A stretch of DNA of 64,000 nt from Clostridiales bacterium oral taxon 876 str. F0540 (GTDB lineage Bacteria > Bacillota > Clostridia > Clostridiales > Clostridiaceae), in the NCBI GenBank assembly GCA_000466585.1, contig KE993508.1:394811-458810 (forward strand), given 5' to 3'. A program made the position numbers and the translations under genes. Below are positions 47,817 through 55,553 of the stretch, in pieces (within the stretch, counting starts at the first letter, position 1; each line of letters opens with the position of its first letter). The notes below the pieces were generated by a model. The model ran no database searches and was not told the DNA's origin. It saw nothing but the letters and a program-made list of their open reading frames with translations.

Positions 47817-47859
47817 AACACCATTTTGCACTGTTAGCAAAGCAAAATGGTGTTTTTTT
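47817..47859 (+). terminator. terminator after the arginase-1 / small gene unit
   Basis: CACCATTTTGC and GCAAAATGGTG arms around a 12-nt loop, followed by seven T. Confidence 0.9.
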
Positions 47860-47932
47860 ATTTTTATAGTTATACTTTTCAAACTTAATTAATAAGATTT
47901 ATTAATTAGATTTGCATTTACAGGAGGATATC

Positions 47933-48490
47933 ATGAAAAAATACGTTATTTGTAGAGTATGCGGCTTCATTATGGAAGAAAAGGATTTAAAGGATGTATG
48001 CCCTGCCTGCGGTGTTCCTAAAACAGCTTTTGTAGAATATAAAAGCAAGGTAAGCGAAAAAAGAGAAAATATTTTAAACCTTCATCTTCACCCTATCACT
48101 GTGCATTTTCCGGAAGCAATAGCTGTTTTTTCTACCGGATTTTTAATACTGTCATTTCTTTTATCGGGGAGCTTTTCAGAAAACTTGTTAACAACAGTAA
48201 AAGTTTTATCTGTTTTCTTCCCAATAACAGTTATAATAGCTATAGTAAGTGGTATATATGATGGCAAGGTCAGGTTTAAAAAGCTTTCCCCTCCCTATCT
48301 TAAAATAAAAATATATCTTGGAATTATACTTTTTATATCTTCTATACTCACTATAGTTTTAATTCATACAAGTTTCTCTACAGCATCCGAAAAAGCAATT
48401 GTTTTTGTACTGTCACTTGTTAATCTTGCAACCTGCACTGCTCTAGGAAAAATAGGAGGAAAATTAATAGATTCCAAGATGCCAGGTTAG
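47933..48490 (+). CDS. rubredoxin-like knuckle fused to four-helix membrane domain (DUF2231-like)
   Basis: 185 residues. The N-terminus (MKKYVICRVCGFIMEEK...CPACGVPK) has two CxxC knuckles ~17 residues apart, as in rubredoxin-type iron or zinc sites. The rest has four hydrophobic helices, the first preceded by HPITVHFPEAIAVF, the histidine-containing start typical of DUF2231 membrane proteins. A membrane redox role with electron transfer from the knuckle is plausible but inferred. I chose the ATG at 47933, eight codons into the open frame, because AGGAGGATATC sits directly before it. It stands between the two arginase genes. Confidence 0.85.
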   Translation: MKKYVICRVCGFIMEEKDLKDVCPACGVPKTAFVEYKSKVSEKRENILNLHLHPITVHFPEAIAVFSTGFLILSFLLSGSFSENLLTTVKVLSVFFPITVIIAIVSGIYDGKVRFKKLSPPYLKIKIYLGIILFISSILTIVLIHTSFSTASEKAIVFVLSLVNLATCTALGKIGGKLIDSKMPG

Positions 48491-48502
48491 TCTTCAAACC
48501 TT

Positions 48503-48644
48503 AAGGACTGATCAAAACAGCTTAAACATATTATATAGTATCTAAATTCATAGGAGGCTTTTTAGTTGTATTGTCTTTGGTGCTTACCTAATTGCTTCTA
48601 TGTATTCAATACTACGCTATGTTTAGCTGCTTTGATTCAGTCTT
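48503..48644. repeat. long imperfect inverted repeat (~54-bp arms)
   Basis: Left arm 48503-48556 (starting AAGGACTGA) and right arm 48590-48644 (ending TCAGTCTTT) pair along nearly their full length with small bulges, e.g. CAGCTTAAACATA against TATGTTTAGCTG, around a ~33-nt centre. A T-rich tail follows on the plus strand. It may be a transcript-ending structure, a regulatory leader, or a decayed palindromic mobile repeat. A related structure is at 57461-57617. Confidence 0.6.
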
Positions 48645-48823
48645 TTTATATTTAATTAAATTATTTTAAAAATTAACTTATAATTCTCAAAAATTTATGT
48701 AGACATATGCCGAAAATTTGTTTAAAATATAATCTGTTTCCTGATTTTTTATTATATAAATTTTGATGGAAACATTATTAACCTATACTTTATTCAGCAA
48801 AGGAATGCTAGGAGGAATGATAA
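48645..48823. other. AT-rich region upstream of arginase paralogue 2
   Basis: No gene seen. It must hold the promoter of the second arginase gene, but no -35/-10 pair stands out clearly. Confidence 0.3.
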
Positions 48824-49750
48824 ATGGCACTACATATTATAGGGATGCCTATAAGCTACGGAGCTTCTAAAAAGGGAAGCAATTTAGGACCGGATAAATT
48901 TAGGGAATTTAAAGTTGAAGATTTATTAAGAGACTTAAATTTTGATGTTTGCGACTTAGGTAATATAGAAGTTGCAAAAGTTAATGATGACCATATTTAC
49001 AGATGTGATCAAAAGTTAAAATTTTACGATGTTGTTGTAGATGCTAACACAAAGCTTGCCTTTAAAGTGTACGACTCTATATCAAGCGGACATTTTCCCC
49101 TTGTACTTGGAGGAGACCACAGTCTTGGAATTGGAAGTATAGCAGGAGTAAGCAAACAATATAAAAACTTAGGAGTGGTTTGGATTGATGCCCATGGTGA
49201 TTTAAATACCCATGAAACTTCCGAAACGGGAAATATTCACGGCATGCCGCTTGCAGCTTCAATAGGCAAAGGGCCTGACAAATTGGTTAATCTGTTTGAA
49301 CATAGAATAAAAGTAAAAGATGAAAATGTTGTGCATATAGCCGGAAGAGATTTAGACCCAGGTGAAGTTGCTTTAATAAATAATTCTAAAATTAATGCTT
49401 TCACAATGGACAAGGTATATGAACATGGAATTGAAAAAGTAATGGAAGAAAGCATATCCTATCTTAAGGAAAGAGTTGATGCTATTCATGTAAGCTTTGA
49501 TATTGATTCCATTGATTCCTCTTACGTTCCTGGTACAGGAACACCGGTTAGAAATGGACTGACAATAGAAGAAGCTAAGAAGGTATTAATAGCCTTAGCA
49601 TCTTCTGGATTAATGGTTTCTTTGGATTTAGTAGAACTAAACCCTGAGCTTGATGATAATAATAAAACCGCTGATTTATATATGGAACTTATAAGATGCA
49701 TTTTTGAAAATTATAGTTCAAATATAAACAATCAATTAATGCTTGGTTAA
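48824..49750 (+). CDS. arginase-family ureohydrolase (paralogue 2)
   Basis: 308 residues, similar along the whole length to the paralogue at 46653. Metal motifs are intact: GGDHSLGIG, IDAHGDLNTHETS and SFDIDSIDSSYVPGTGTP, with the arginase-type NIHGMP loop. It differs mainly in the N-terminal third and in a short C-terminal extension (SSNINNQLMLG). AGGAGGAATGATAA precedes the ATG; a strong terminator follows. Two paralogues so close suggest local duplication followed by divergence in regulation or substrate; agmatine or another guanidino compound could be the alternative substrate of one. Confidence 0.92.
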   Translation: MALHIIGMPISYGASKKGSNLGPDKFREFKVEDLLRDLNFDVCDLGNIEVAKVNDDHIYRCDQKLKFYDVVVDANTKLAFKVYDSISSGHFPLVLGGDHSLGIGSIAGVSKQYKNLGVVWIDAHGDLNTHETSETGNIHGMPLAASIGKGPDKLVNLFEHRIKVKDENVVHIAGRDLDPGEVALINNSKINAFTMDKVYEHGIEKVMEESISYLKERVDAIHVSFDIDSIDSSYVPGTGTPVRNGLTIEEAKKVLIALASSGLMVSLDLVELNPELDDNNKTADLYMELIRCIFENYSSNINNQLMLG

Positions 49751-49756
49751 AATAAC

Positions 49757-49810
49757 AGAGAGTACCGCAGAAACAGTATTATTATGCTTCTGCGGTACTC
49801 TTTCTTTTTA
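49757..49810 (+). terminator. terminator of arginase paralogue 2
   Basis: AGAGAGTACCGCAGAA and TTCTGCGGTACTCTTT arms around a ~15-nt loop, then a T-rich tail. Confidence 0.9.
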
Positions 49811-49889
49811 CTAATTTTTAACTTTCATAATCTCTTGTTTTATAGGAAAACTATACTTATTAAACTACTAATCAACTGGAGGCTCTAAA

Positions 49890-50054
49890 ATGAAGAAGAA
49901 TATAAAATTATCTGACGATAAATTAAGACAAATAGTAGATGGATTTAATTTAGATGACACTGAAAAATACAACAAACAAAACTTTTATATAACTACTGAT
50001 CAAGGTGTCTATAATGCTCCTGACGATGAACTAAAAAGTTCAAAAAAGGAATAA
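49890..50054 (+). CDS. hypothetical protein, 54 residues
   Basis: The ATG is preceded by CTGGAGG at good spacing. The acidic/basic product opens MKKNIKLSDDKLRQIVDGFN and has a short beta-like middle (FYITTDQGVYNAPDDE), no cysteine and no membrane segment. I do not recognise it. It is upstream of the TetR gene, whose promoter begins 35 bp after this stop, so it is probably its own unit. Confidence 0.6.
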   Translation: MKKNIKLSDDKLRQIVDGFNLDDTEKYNKQNFYITTDQGVYNAPDDELKSSKKE

Positions 50055-50089
50055 TAAGTATTAAATAATTACATTTACTTCTAAATCTA

Positions 50090-50121
50090 TTGACAATAAA
50101 TGAATGATCATTTATTATAGA
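50090..50121 (+). promoter_or_regulatory. tetR promoter with palindromic operator
   Basis: -35 TTGACA (50090-50095), 17 bp, -10 TATTAT. The palindrome AATAAATGA, 4 bp, TCATTTATT (50095-50116) fills the spacer, a position typical for autorepression by TetR proteins. Confidence 0.75.
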
Positions 50122-50141
50122 ATTAGAATAGAGGTGAGTAA

Positions 50142-50708
50142 ATGAGAAGAAAAGATGATGAGAAACAAAGAAACATAAAAAAAGCTGTAGTAAAACTAAT
50201 ATTAGAAGAGGGCTTTCATGGGACATCCATGTCAAAGATAGCAAAGGAAGCCGGTGTTTCCCCTGCTACAGTTTATATATACTATCAAAACAAAGACACT
50301 ATGCTTCAGGATATATATCTTGAATACTATGAGGAAATTTACTATCATTTACTCAGCAAAATAACTGATGATATGTCCGGCACACAGTTTATTGAAATAT
50401 TGATTAGAAGCTATTATGAGTATATTCAGGAAAATAAAGATATTTTTAACTTTGTCGAACAATTTTCCAGCTGCCCAGTATTAATAAGCCAGTGCAAGGT
50501 AATGAAAGGGAAATACCCTATCTATAAACTGTTTGACGATATGAAAGAAAAAAAGGTTATTAAAAATATCAGAAATGATATTCTTTTAGCTTTTATATTT
50601 TCTCCTATAAAGTCTGTTTATGAAAATCACTGCAGCTCTGAAGAAGAAAAGCTTAAAATGCTTGAAGAAATGATTATAGTAATTCAAGAAGCTCTGCTTT
50701 TGCAATAA
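50142..50708 (+). CDS. TetR/AcrR-family transcriptional repressor
   Basis: 188 residues. The N-terminal ~55 residues form the TetR DNA-binding domain: KKAVVKLILEEGFHGTSMSK, IAKEAGVSPATVYIYYQNKD. The rest is an all-helical ligand-binding and dimerisation domain without recognisable ligand motif. GAGGTGAGTAA precedes the ATG. A perfect operator overlaps its promoter, and a very similar site precedes the next gene, so it probably represses itself and the DUF2156 gene until an unknown effector binds. Confidence 0.93.
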   Translation: MRRKDDEKQRNIKKAVVKLILEEGFHGTSMSKIAKEAGVSPATVYIYYQNKDTMLQDIYLEYYEEIYYHLLSKITDDMSGTQFIEILIRSYYEYIQENKDIFNFVEQFSSCPVLISQCKVMKGKYPIYKLFDDMKEKKVIKNIRNDILLAFIFSPIKSVYENHCSSEEEKLKMLEEMIIVIQEALLLQ

Positions 50709-50783
50709 ATTGTTTAAGTATATTAACGAGACTAATTTATAAAGCATTTATTATAAAGTAATCTTCTTGTGCTTTTTATCATT

Positions 50784-50805
50784 ATTAAATGAACATTCAG
50801 TTATT
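50784..50805 (+). promoter_or_regulatory. second TetR-type operator upstream of the DUF2156 gene
   Basis: ATTAAATGA, 4 bp, TCAGTTATT matches the operator at 50095-50116 in layout and in 16 of its 18 arm positions. It lies 24 bp before the start codon of the following gene. Confidence 0.65.
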
Positions 50806-50828
50806 ATATTAAAGGAAAGGTAGTTTTT

Positions 50829-51725
50829 ATGATATTTAAGAAATTGGATTTAGAGGATAAAAAAATAATAGATAGCTACATCTACCCTTATAAATTTTTA
50901 AGTTGTGAGTATTCTTTTACAAGCTTATATATTTGGAAAGAGGCCTGCGATATTCAATACTGCATATATAGGGATGCTTTAATACTTAAAAAGAAAGATT
51001 TTGAAGGTAATTATCACTTCATGCAGCCTTTAGGCTACACCAAGGAAAATCTTTTAGAAATTATTGAACATCTAAAAACTTATAAAGAACAAAATTGCAT
51101 GGAGTACTTATTTAAAGATCTAGAAGAAAGCTTTATCAATGAGGTTAAAACATTGCTTCATGCTGATGATGAGCTTTGTATTGAGGAAGACAGGGATAAT
51201 TTCGATTATCTGTACGAAGCTCAAAAGCTAATGACCTTTTCCGGTAAAAAACTTCATTCTAAAAAGAATCACTATAACTACTTTATAAAGAATTATAACT
51301 ATGAAGTCGTTGATATATGCGGTGATAAGGTTATTCAGGATGTTATTTCTGCAGCTTCAAAATGGTATTATGAAACCGAAGAAAAGGATGATAAGCTTTA
51401 TTATGAGTTAATTTCAATAAAAAATCTTGTAAATAATATGAAGCTTTTAAATCTTGAAGGTATTGCAGTTTATGTAGATGATAAAATAGCTGCCTTCAGT
51501 ATCGGAGAAAGACTTAATGAAAAGCTTGCAGTAATTCACATAGAAAAGGGCGATAAAGATATAAATGGAGTATACAGTTTTATTGCACGAACCTTAATTG
51601 ATAAATGCTTCAGCAACGCAGAAATAATTAATAGAGAGCAAGATTTAGGTATCGAAGGTCTTAGAAAAGCAAAAATGTCCTACTATCCATTAAAACTTGA
51701 AAAGAAATTTATTCTTAGTGTTTAA
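50829..51725 (+). CDS. DUF2156 (phosphatidylglycerol lysyltransferase C-domain-like) acyltransferase
   Basis: 298 residues made of two GNAT-like halves as in the C-terminal domain of MprF-type lysyltransferases (DUF2156, LPG_synthase_C). The segment YLYEAQKLMTFSGKKLHSKKNHYNYF is the characteristic conserved block, followed by GIAVYVDDKIAAFSIGERLN and a C-terminal basic tail. No membrane helices are present, so it is a stand-alone cytoplasmic version. Such proteins may transfer an aminoacyl or acyl group from tRNA or CoA; no substrate is established for this class. AAAGGAAAGG precedes the ATG. It is probably controlled by the adjacent TetR. Confidence 0.87.
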   Translation: MIFKKLDLEDKKIIDSYIYPYKFLSCEYSFTSLYIWKEACDIQYCIYRDALILKKKDFEGNYHFMQPLGYTKENLLEIIEHLKTYKEQNCMEYLFKDLEESFINEVKTLLHADDELCIEEDRDNFDYLYEAQKLMTFSGKKLHSKKNHYNYFIKNYNYEVVDICGDKVIQDVISAASKWYYETEEKDDKLYYELISIKNLVNNMKLLNLEGIAVYVDDKIAAFSIGERLNEKLAVIHIEKGDKDINGVYSFIARTLIDKCFSNAEIINREQDLGIEGLRKAKMSYYPLKLEKKFILSV

Positions 51726-51730
51726 ATAAT

Positions 51731-51770
51731 TAAAAGCAGTAAAAGAGATTACACCTTTTACTGCTTTTAA
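51731..51770. terminator. bidirectional terminator
   Basis: TTAAAAGCAGTAAAAG and CTTTTACTGCTTTTAA arms around a ~8-nt loop between the convergent DUF2156 and cblS genes. Confidence 0.9.
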
Positions 51771-51780
51771 AACTTATGTT

Positions 51781-52527
51781 TTAATTTTTCTTTAAATAAG
51801 CAATAATATAGGAGTTTGGCAATTCTTCAAGTATATCTTTAACTCCGTTACAGTCAACAGCAGCAATTATTGAGGTAGAAGGTCCGCTGGATTTATTGAT
51901 GTCTACCTTAAATTGTTCTTCAAAATACAATTCTAACTTATTGCTTTCAGAAAGCTGTTTGCATTCGTAAGCTATACCTTTAGAACCTACCGGCACTATC
52001 TCATAAATAAGATTATTATTTAAAAGCTTATATATTGAACTATAATCTACAATCTCTGAATCTTCATTAAGATTTATTTCGTCCCCAACCTTAGGAATAC
52101 CTATACTTATAATTACAGCTTCATTTTTTACATTATTAACTTTTAATTTATTATTTTCTGCTATACCGACTACAGTTATACCTAAACCTGTACTGACAGT
52201 TGAAAAATTCTCTTCTGTACTGCCTGTAAGTACAACATCTCTTATTCCTGCCAATTTTAACTCATGCTCGATTCCCTTAATTATTTCCTCTCCTGTAGTC
52301 TTCATTTCATTGCAGACAGTATCTGTTAATGATATTACCTCAGCACCAGCACAGATAACTTCCATTAAAGCTACTCTTGATGTTAGTTTTCCAACATAAA
52401 AGGGTGGTACTTTTAGTACGTCCCCATCTTTAATGCCTACAGAGCCGCAGCTGTCACAAGCTATTACCATGGTTCTTCTTTCATCTATGGTTATTAAACT
52501 TAAATCTCTTATTTTCCAGACTTCCAT
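51781..52527 (-). CDS. cblS: alpha-ribazole kinase CblS (AIR-synthase-like)
   Basis: 248 residues of the PurM/AIR-synthase superfamily. Visible features are an N-terminal ACDSCGSVGIKDGDVLKV (Asp and Gly-rich nucleotide/metal site), KLTSRVALMEVICAGAEVIS, and GSTEENFSTVSTGLGITVVG. In Listeria and Geobacillus, CblS phosphorylates imported alpha-ribazole to alpha-ribazole phosphate, the lower-ligand precursor of cobalamin. The gene overlaps cblT by 19 bp and lies in a cobC-cobS-cblT-cblS series, which supports the assignment over other AIR-synthase relatives such as HypE or ThiL. Last gene of the unit, followed by a terminator. Confidence 0.85.
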   Translation of the reverse strand: MEVWKIRDLSLITIDERRTMVIACDSCGSVGIKDGDVLKVPPFYVGKLTSRVALMEVICAGAEVISLTDTVCNEMKTTGEEIIKGIEHELKLAGIRDVVLTGSTEENFSTVSTGLGITVVGIAENNKLKVNNVKNEAVIISIGIPKVGDEINLNEDSEIVDYSSIYKLLNNNLIYEIVPVGSKGIAYECKQLSESNKLELYFEEQFKVDINKSSGPSTSIIAAVDCNGVKDILEELPNSYIIAYLKKN

Positions 52528-53003
52528 TGATTAATGCTCCTTGGTAAAAATTTATACACCACTAGGGAAATGATTATATTTATTAAAGCTGCTAAAGATA
52601 ATATCGGTATCATAGGAAGAATTGCTTTGCCGACTATAGGTATAAGCATTACTACAGATATAGGACCGTTTATTGCTACTCCTATAATTGCAGCTGTAAC
52701 TAGCCCAAGGCTTCTGTTTATCTTTGAAAAAAAACGATAGGTTGTACCAAACAGTACCATTGTTACTGCCATATCAGCCATAATAATTATATGAACCGGC
52801 AAAGTAAGAGGAAATCCACTAATGGCAGCTGTTAATATATGCCCTATTGCTCCTACTATAGCGCCATATAAAGGTCCTAATACTAATGTACACAAAAAAC
52901 CCGGCATTGAATCAAAAGCTATGCTCCCTGCTATTTTGATATTTGCACCTATAAAACTCAGTGCAATAAAAAGTGATATTATAATTAATTTTTTTGTTTT
53001 CAT
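52509..53003 (-). CDS. cblT: alpha-ribazole ECF transporter S component CblT
   Basis: 164 residues with five or six hydrophobic helices, typical of S components of energy-coupling-factor transporters. The first helix opens with LIIISLFIALSFIGANI, and FDSMPGFLCTLVLGPLYGAIVGAIGH is the conserved loop and helix seen in this class. CblT captures alpha-ribazole and works with shared EcfA/T subunits, which are not in this window. It overlaps cblS (kinase for the same substrate) and follows cobS by 21 bp, so substrate assignment rests on gene context plus family resemblance. The ATG follows AGAGGTTGAAATT. Confidence 0.85.
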   Translation of the reverse strand: MKTKKLIIISLFIALSFIGANIKIAGSIAFDSMPGFLCTLVLGPLYGAIVGAIGHILTAAISGFPLTLPVHIIIMADMAVTMVLFGTTYRFFSKINRSLGLVTAAIIGVAINGPISVVMLIPIVGKAILPMIPILSLAALINIIISLVVYKFLPRSINQWKSGK

Positions 53004-53024
53004 AATTTCAACCTCTTCTATTCT

Positions 53025-53780
53025 TTAAAATTTATACAAAGCTATGTATACAAGCATCACAGATATTTCAACTATTTCATTGTTTGCACCTAATAGATCT
53101 CCGGTTAAACCGTTAATTTTACTCTCACTGTATTTATTTACTAACAGTGTTATGATTACTGCTGTAATAAACATAGCTGCAGTAACTTTTAACCCAAGAA
53201 ATATATAAATGATTACTGCTGTTATAAAAGCAGAAATGAAAACTACAATTCCACTCATATTTCCTATAAACAAATTGCCTGAACCAGTGCTTTTTGCAGG
53301 TTTCCCTACAAAAGAAAGAAGTACTATACTAAATTTCGATATCACTGGTACAGCAATAATTATTAAGGCTGAACTGTACTGAGAAGAATAAGCCAGACAA
53401 TTAACCTTAAGCATAATATCCATTACTATAGCAATGCAGGCAAAAGTTCCTATCCTGCTGTCCTTCATTATCTCTATTATCCTGTCCTTTCCCTTAAAGG
53501 CATAAAAACCATCACATGTATCCCCTAAGCCGTCTACGTGCAGAGCACCTGTAACTAAAATACCCGAAAGCACAGCAAAAATGGCTGCTATGCCTAATGA
53601 ACTAACCTTAAAAAATAACATATATACAAGCCACTGTAGTCCTCCTACAATAAAGCCTACCAAAGGCAAAAAAACTGCTCCTCTTTTAAAGTTTTCCTTA
53701 TCGCATTTTAGACTGATATTTACAGGTATTCTTGTTAAGAACTGAAACATCAGCAGAAAATCATTAACATATTTATTCAT
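53025..53780 (-). CDS. cobS: adenosylcobinamide-GDP ribazoletransferase (cobalamin synthase)
   Basis: 251 residues, multi-pass membrane protein. Diagnostic motifs are FLTRIPV near the N-terminus, GALHVDGLGDTCDGF and MKDSRIGTFACIA, the magnesium-binding and active-site segments of CobS. It joins adenosylcobinamide-GDP with alpha-ribazole (or its phosphate), the last assembly step of cobamides, at the membrane. Family length is about 250. AAAGGGATACAGAACA precedes the ATG. It sits between cobC and cblT on the same strand; cobU and cobT are absent from the window. Confidence 0.95.
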   Translation of the reverse strand: MNKYVNDFLLMFQFLTRIPVNISLKCDKENFKRGAVFLPLVGFIVGGLQWLVYMLFFKVSSLGIAAIFAVLSGILVTGALHVDGLGDTCDGFYAFKGKDRIIEIMKDSRIGTFACIAIVMDIMLKVNCLAYSSQYSSALIIIAVPVISKFSIVLLSFVGKPAKSTGSGNLFIGNMSGIVVFISAFITAVIIYIFLGLKVTAAMFITAVIITLLVNKYSESKINGLTGDLLGANNEIVEISVMLVYIALYKF

Positions 53781-53911
53781 TGTTCTGTATCCCTTTCTAT
53801 ATTGGTCTATATGGTTTTACTTGTTTAGCTTCGTTAATAAATATCTCAAAGAGTGCATCTTCAACAGTTTTTAAGCTAATAACCGGATTTAAAGCCCTCT
53901 CCTAAACAATT

Positions 53912-54502
53912 CTATTTTACATGACTAATACTGTCAATGAATAAGTTTCCATACTCATACTTTATTATGCTTATATCACAATTTTTAGAGGAAAACTTCC
54001 AGTACAAATCAAGATTTCCCTCAAGCACGCAGCAATAAATTGTTCTTATAACTCCTCCATGTGTTACAATAAGCACATTTTCCTGTTCTTTATGAAGGAT
54101 ATCCTCCAAAAACTCCTTAATCCTATTATAAAATTGTCTATAGCTTTCACCGCCAGGAGGAGCAAACTCCTTCCAATTGTTATTCCACATTTCATATTCT
54201 GATGGAAATTCCCTTTGAATTTGTTCATAATTCTTTCCTTCAAATTTTCCAAAATCGATTTCATTTATTCTCTTATCTGCAATTAGATTTAAGCCTTTAT
54301 TATTTAAAGCAATTTCCGCTGTTTCTCTAGTTCTTTTCCTATCGCTTATATAAATGCTATCAAACTTTATTTCTTTTAGTAATTCTCCTGCTTTTCTGCT
54401 TTGAACTATACCTGTATCATTTAAGCTTACATCAAGCTTTCCATAATAAAACCTGCTTTTGTTTTCCTCTGTTTCACCATGTCTTAATAAATATATTTGC
54501 AT
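53912..54502 (-). CDS. cobC: alpha-ribazole phosphatase (histidine phosphatase)
   Basis: 196 residues. LLRHGETEENK at the N-terminus and VTHGGVIRT near residue 145 hold the two catalytic histidines; SDRKRTRETAEI and INEIDFGKFEGKNYEQI are conserved CobC/PhpB segments. It removes the phosphate of alpha-ribazole-5'-phosphate or adenosylcobalamin-5'-phosphate. I chose the ATG at 54502: an in-frame GTG six codons upstream lies on the AAAGGA ribosome binding site. First gene of the cobamide series. I found no cobalamin riboswitch in the preceding 450 bp. Confidence 0.9.
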   Translation of the reverse strand: MQIYLLRHGETEENKSRFYYGKLDVSLNDTGIVQSRKAGELLKEIKFDSIYISDRKRTRETAEIALNNKGLNLIADKRINEIDFGKFEGKNYEQIQREFPSEYEMWNNNWKEFAPPGGESYRQFYNRIKEFLEDILHKEQENVLIVTHGGVIRTIYCCVLEGNLDLYWKFSSKNCDISIIKYEYGNLFIDSISHVK

Positions 54503-54858
54503 AAAATTTTTTCCTTTCACGTAATGAGGCTTAGCCTTTGGCTTTGTTAAAGAAACGTGTTGAAATGCTGTATGTTTTATTACTTATATATTTAAATATA
54601 AACCTATAAAAATACTTAAATATTTAAATATATAAATATTTACTTGAGCCATGCGGGCTTTCAGTAAGTTTTCTTCCTAAAATGTCAAAAATATGCATAT
54701 ATGAATACTTTTATTAAATAGCACTTAGCTATAATATAAACATAAATAATATATTAGCATAATCTATAAAAAAATTATTTGAAAGACACAAAAAATAATC
54801 CTTTTAACTACATAGTTTCAATTAGTAAATCGCTATTTAAGAGAGCAAAAATCCTGAT
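54503..54858. other. AT-rich intergenic region upstream of cobC
   Basis: Long A/T tracts with repeated TATTTAAATAT-like units (54585-54645) and an imperfect hairpin at about 54647-54680 (TTTACTTGAGCC against GGGCTTTCAGTAAG). No conserved cobalamin-riboswitch core and no open reading frame with a ribosome binding site were found. Confidence 0.4.
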
Positions 54859-54890
54859 GTTCTTAAAGCTCCTTGAGAAGCTTTAAGAAC
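54859..54890 (-). terminator. hairpin downstream of the gene at 54957-55208
   Basis: Perfect 12-bp arms GTTCTTAAAGCT and AGCTTTAAGAAC around an 8-nt loop. The T-run on the minus strand begins about nine bases later, so termination is likely but not ideal. Confidence 0.6.
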
Positions 54891-54956
54891 TGATTTACTT
54901 TGAAATCTATATAAATGTTAAAAGGATATTACCTTAATAGGCTTTTCCTGAAATAT

Positions 54957-55208
54957 TTATTTTAATTTAAACTTTAAATAATACTTTATTTTTCTGGATG
55001 CTGATGTAATACGATCAGCTTGTTCTTTAGTATAGTTCCCCTTTTCCAAATCCTCTACATTAAGATTTATACCTTGATGCTGCAAAAGCTTTGTAAGTAT
55101 ATACATTTCCGCATCGTATTTTACCTTAATGTCATCAACCAAAACTATTATTTTTCTGCTTAAATACAGATATTCTAATGCTTCTACCAAACTTTCCGTT
55201 GTACGCAT
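54957..55208 (-). CDS. hypothetical protein, 83 residues
   Basis: Mostly helical, charged, soluble product (ESLVEALEYLYLSRKIIVLV; later KEQADRITSASRKIKYYLKF). I do not recognise it. GGCAGGAGGTAG precedes the ATG, the best kind of ribosome binding site in the window, which argues that the gene is real. The 5' leader contains a small hairpin (GCAGT-TAGT-ACTGC, 55243-55256). Monocistronic between two intergenic regions. Confidence 0.68.
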   Translation of the reverse strand: MRTTESLVEALEYLYLSRKIIVLVDDIKVKYDAEMYILTKLLQHQGINLNVEDLEKGNYTKEQADRITSASRKIKYYLKFKLK

Positions 55209-55256
55209 TTTTTCTACCTCCTGCCTTTTGTATGTAAATACAGCAGTTAGTACTGC

Positions 55257-55553
55257 ATTTGCAATAAATTTTTAGTACCTGATTAAATTACTATTATGTT
55301 TTAAGTATATAACTAAAAATTGTATTCTACAATAATTTTTTACAAATAACTAGTAAAGTATTCTATGCTTAATATATTATATATCACCTGTCATATATAA
55401 GTATAAAATGTGTAATAATATAATATTATGAAGATTTCTAATTTTAATTCTTTAATTACTGTTTCATTCTTTGTTCCATTTTTTAGAGTTTTAGGGTATA
55501 ATAAGTGTTAAAAGAAAACTAAATAAAATTCATTGTTTATGGAGGTAGATTTC
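55257..55553. other. intergenic region with fba promoter
   Basis: A perfect TATAAT on the plus strand at 55497-55502 lies 52 bp before the fba start and is the probable -10; no strong -35 accompanies it. Nothing else recognised. Confidence 0.4.

Noticed and set aside
54503..54956. Cobalamin riboswitch upstream of cobC
   Set aside because: No recognisable B12-box or surrounding conserved segments on the minus strand.
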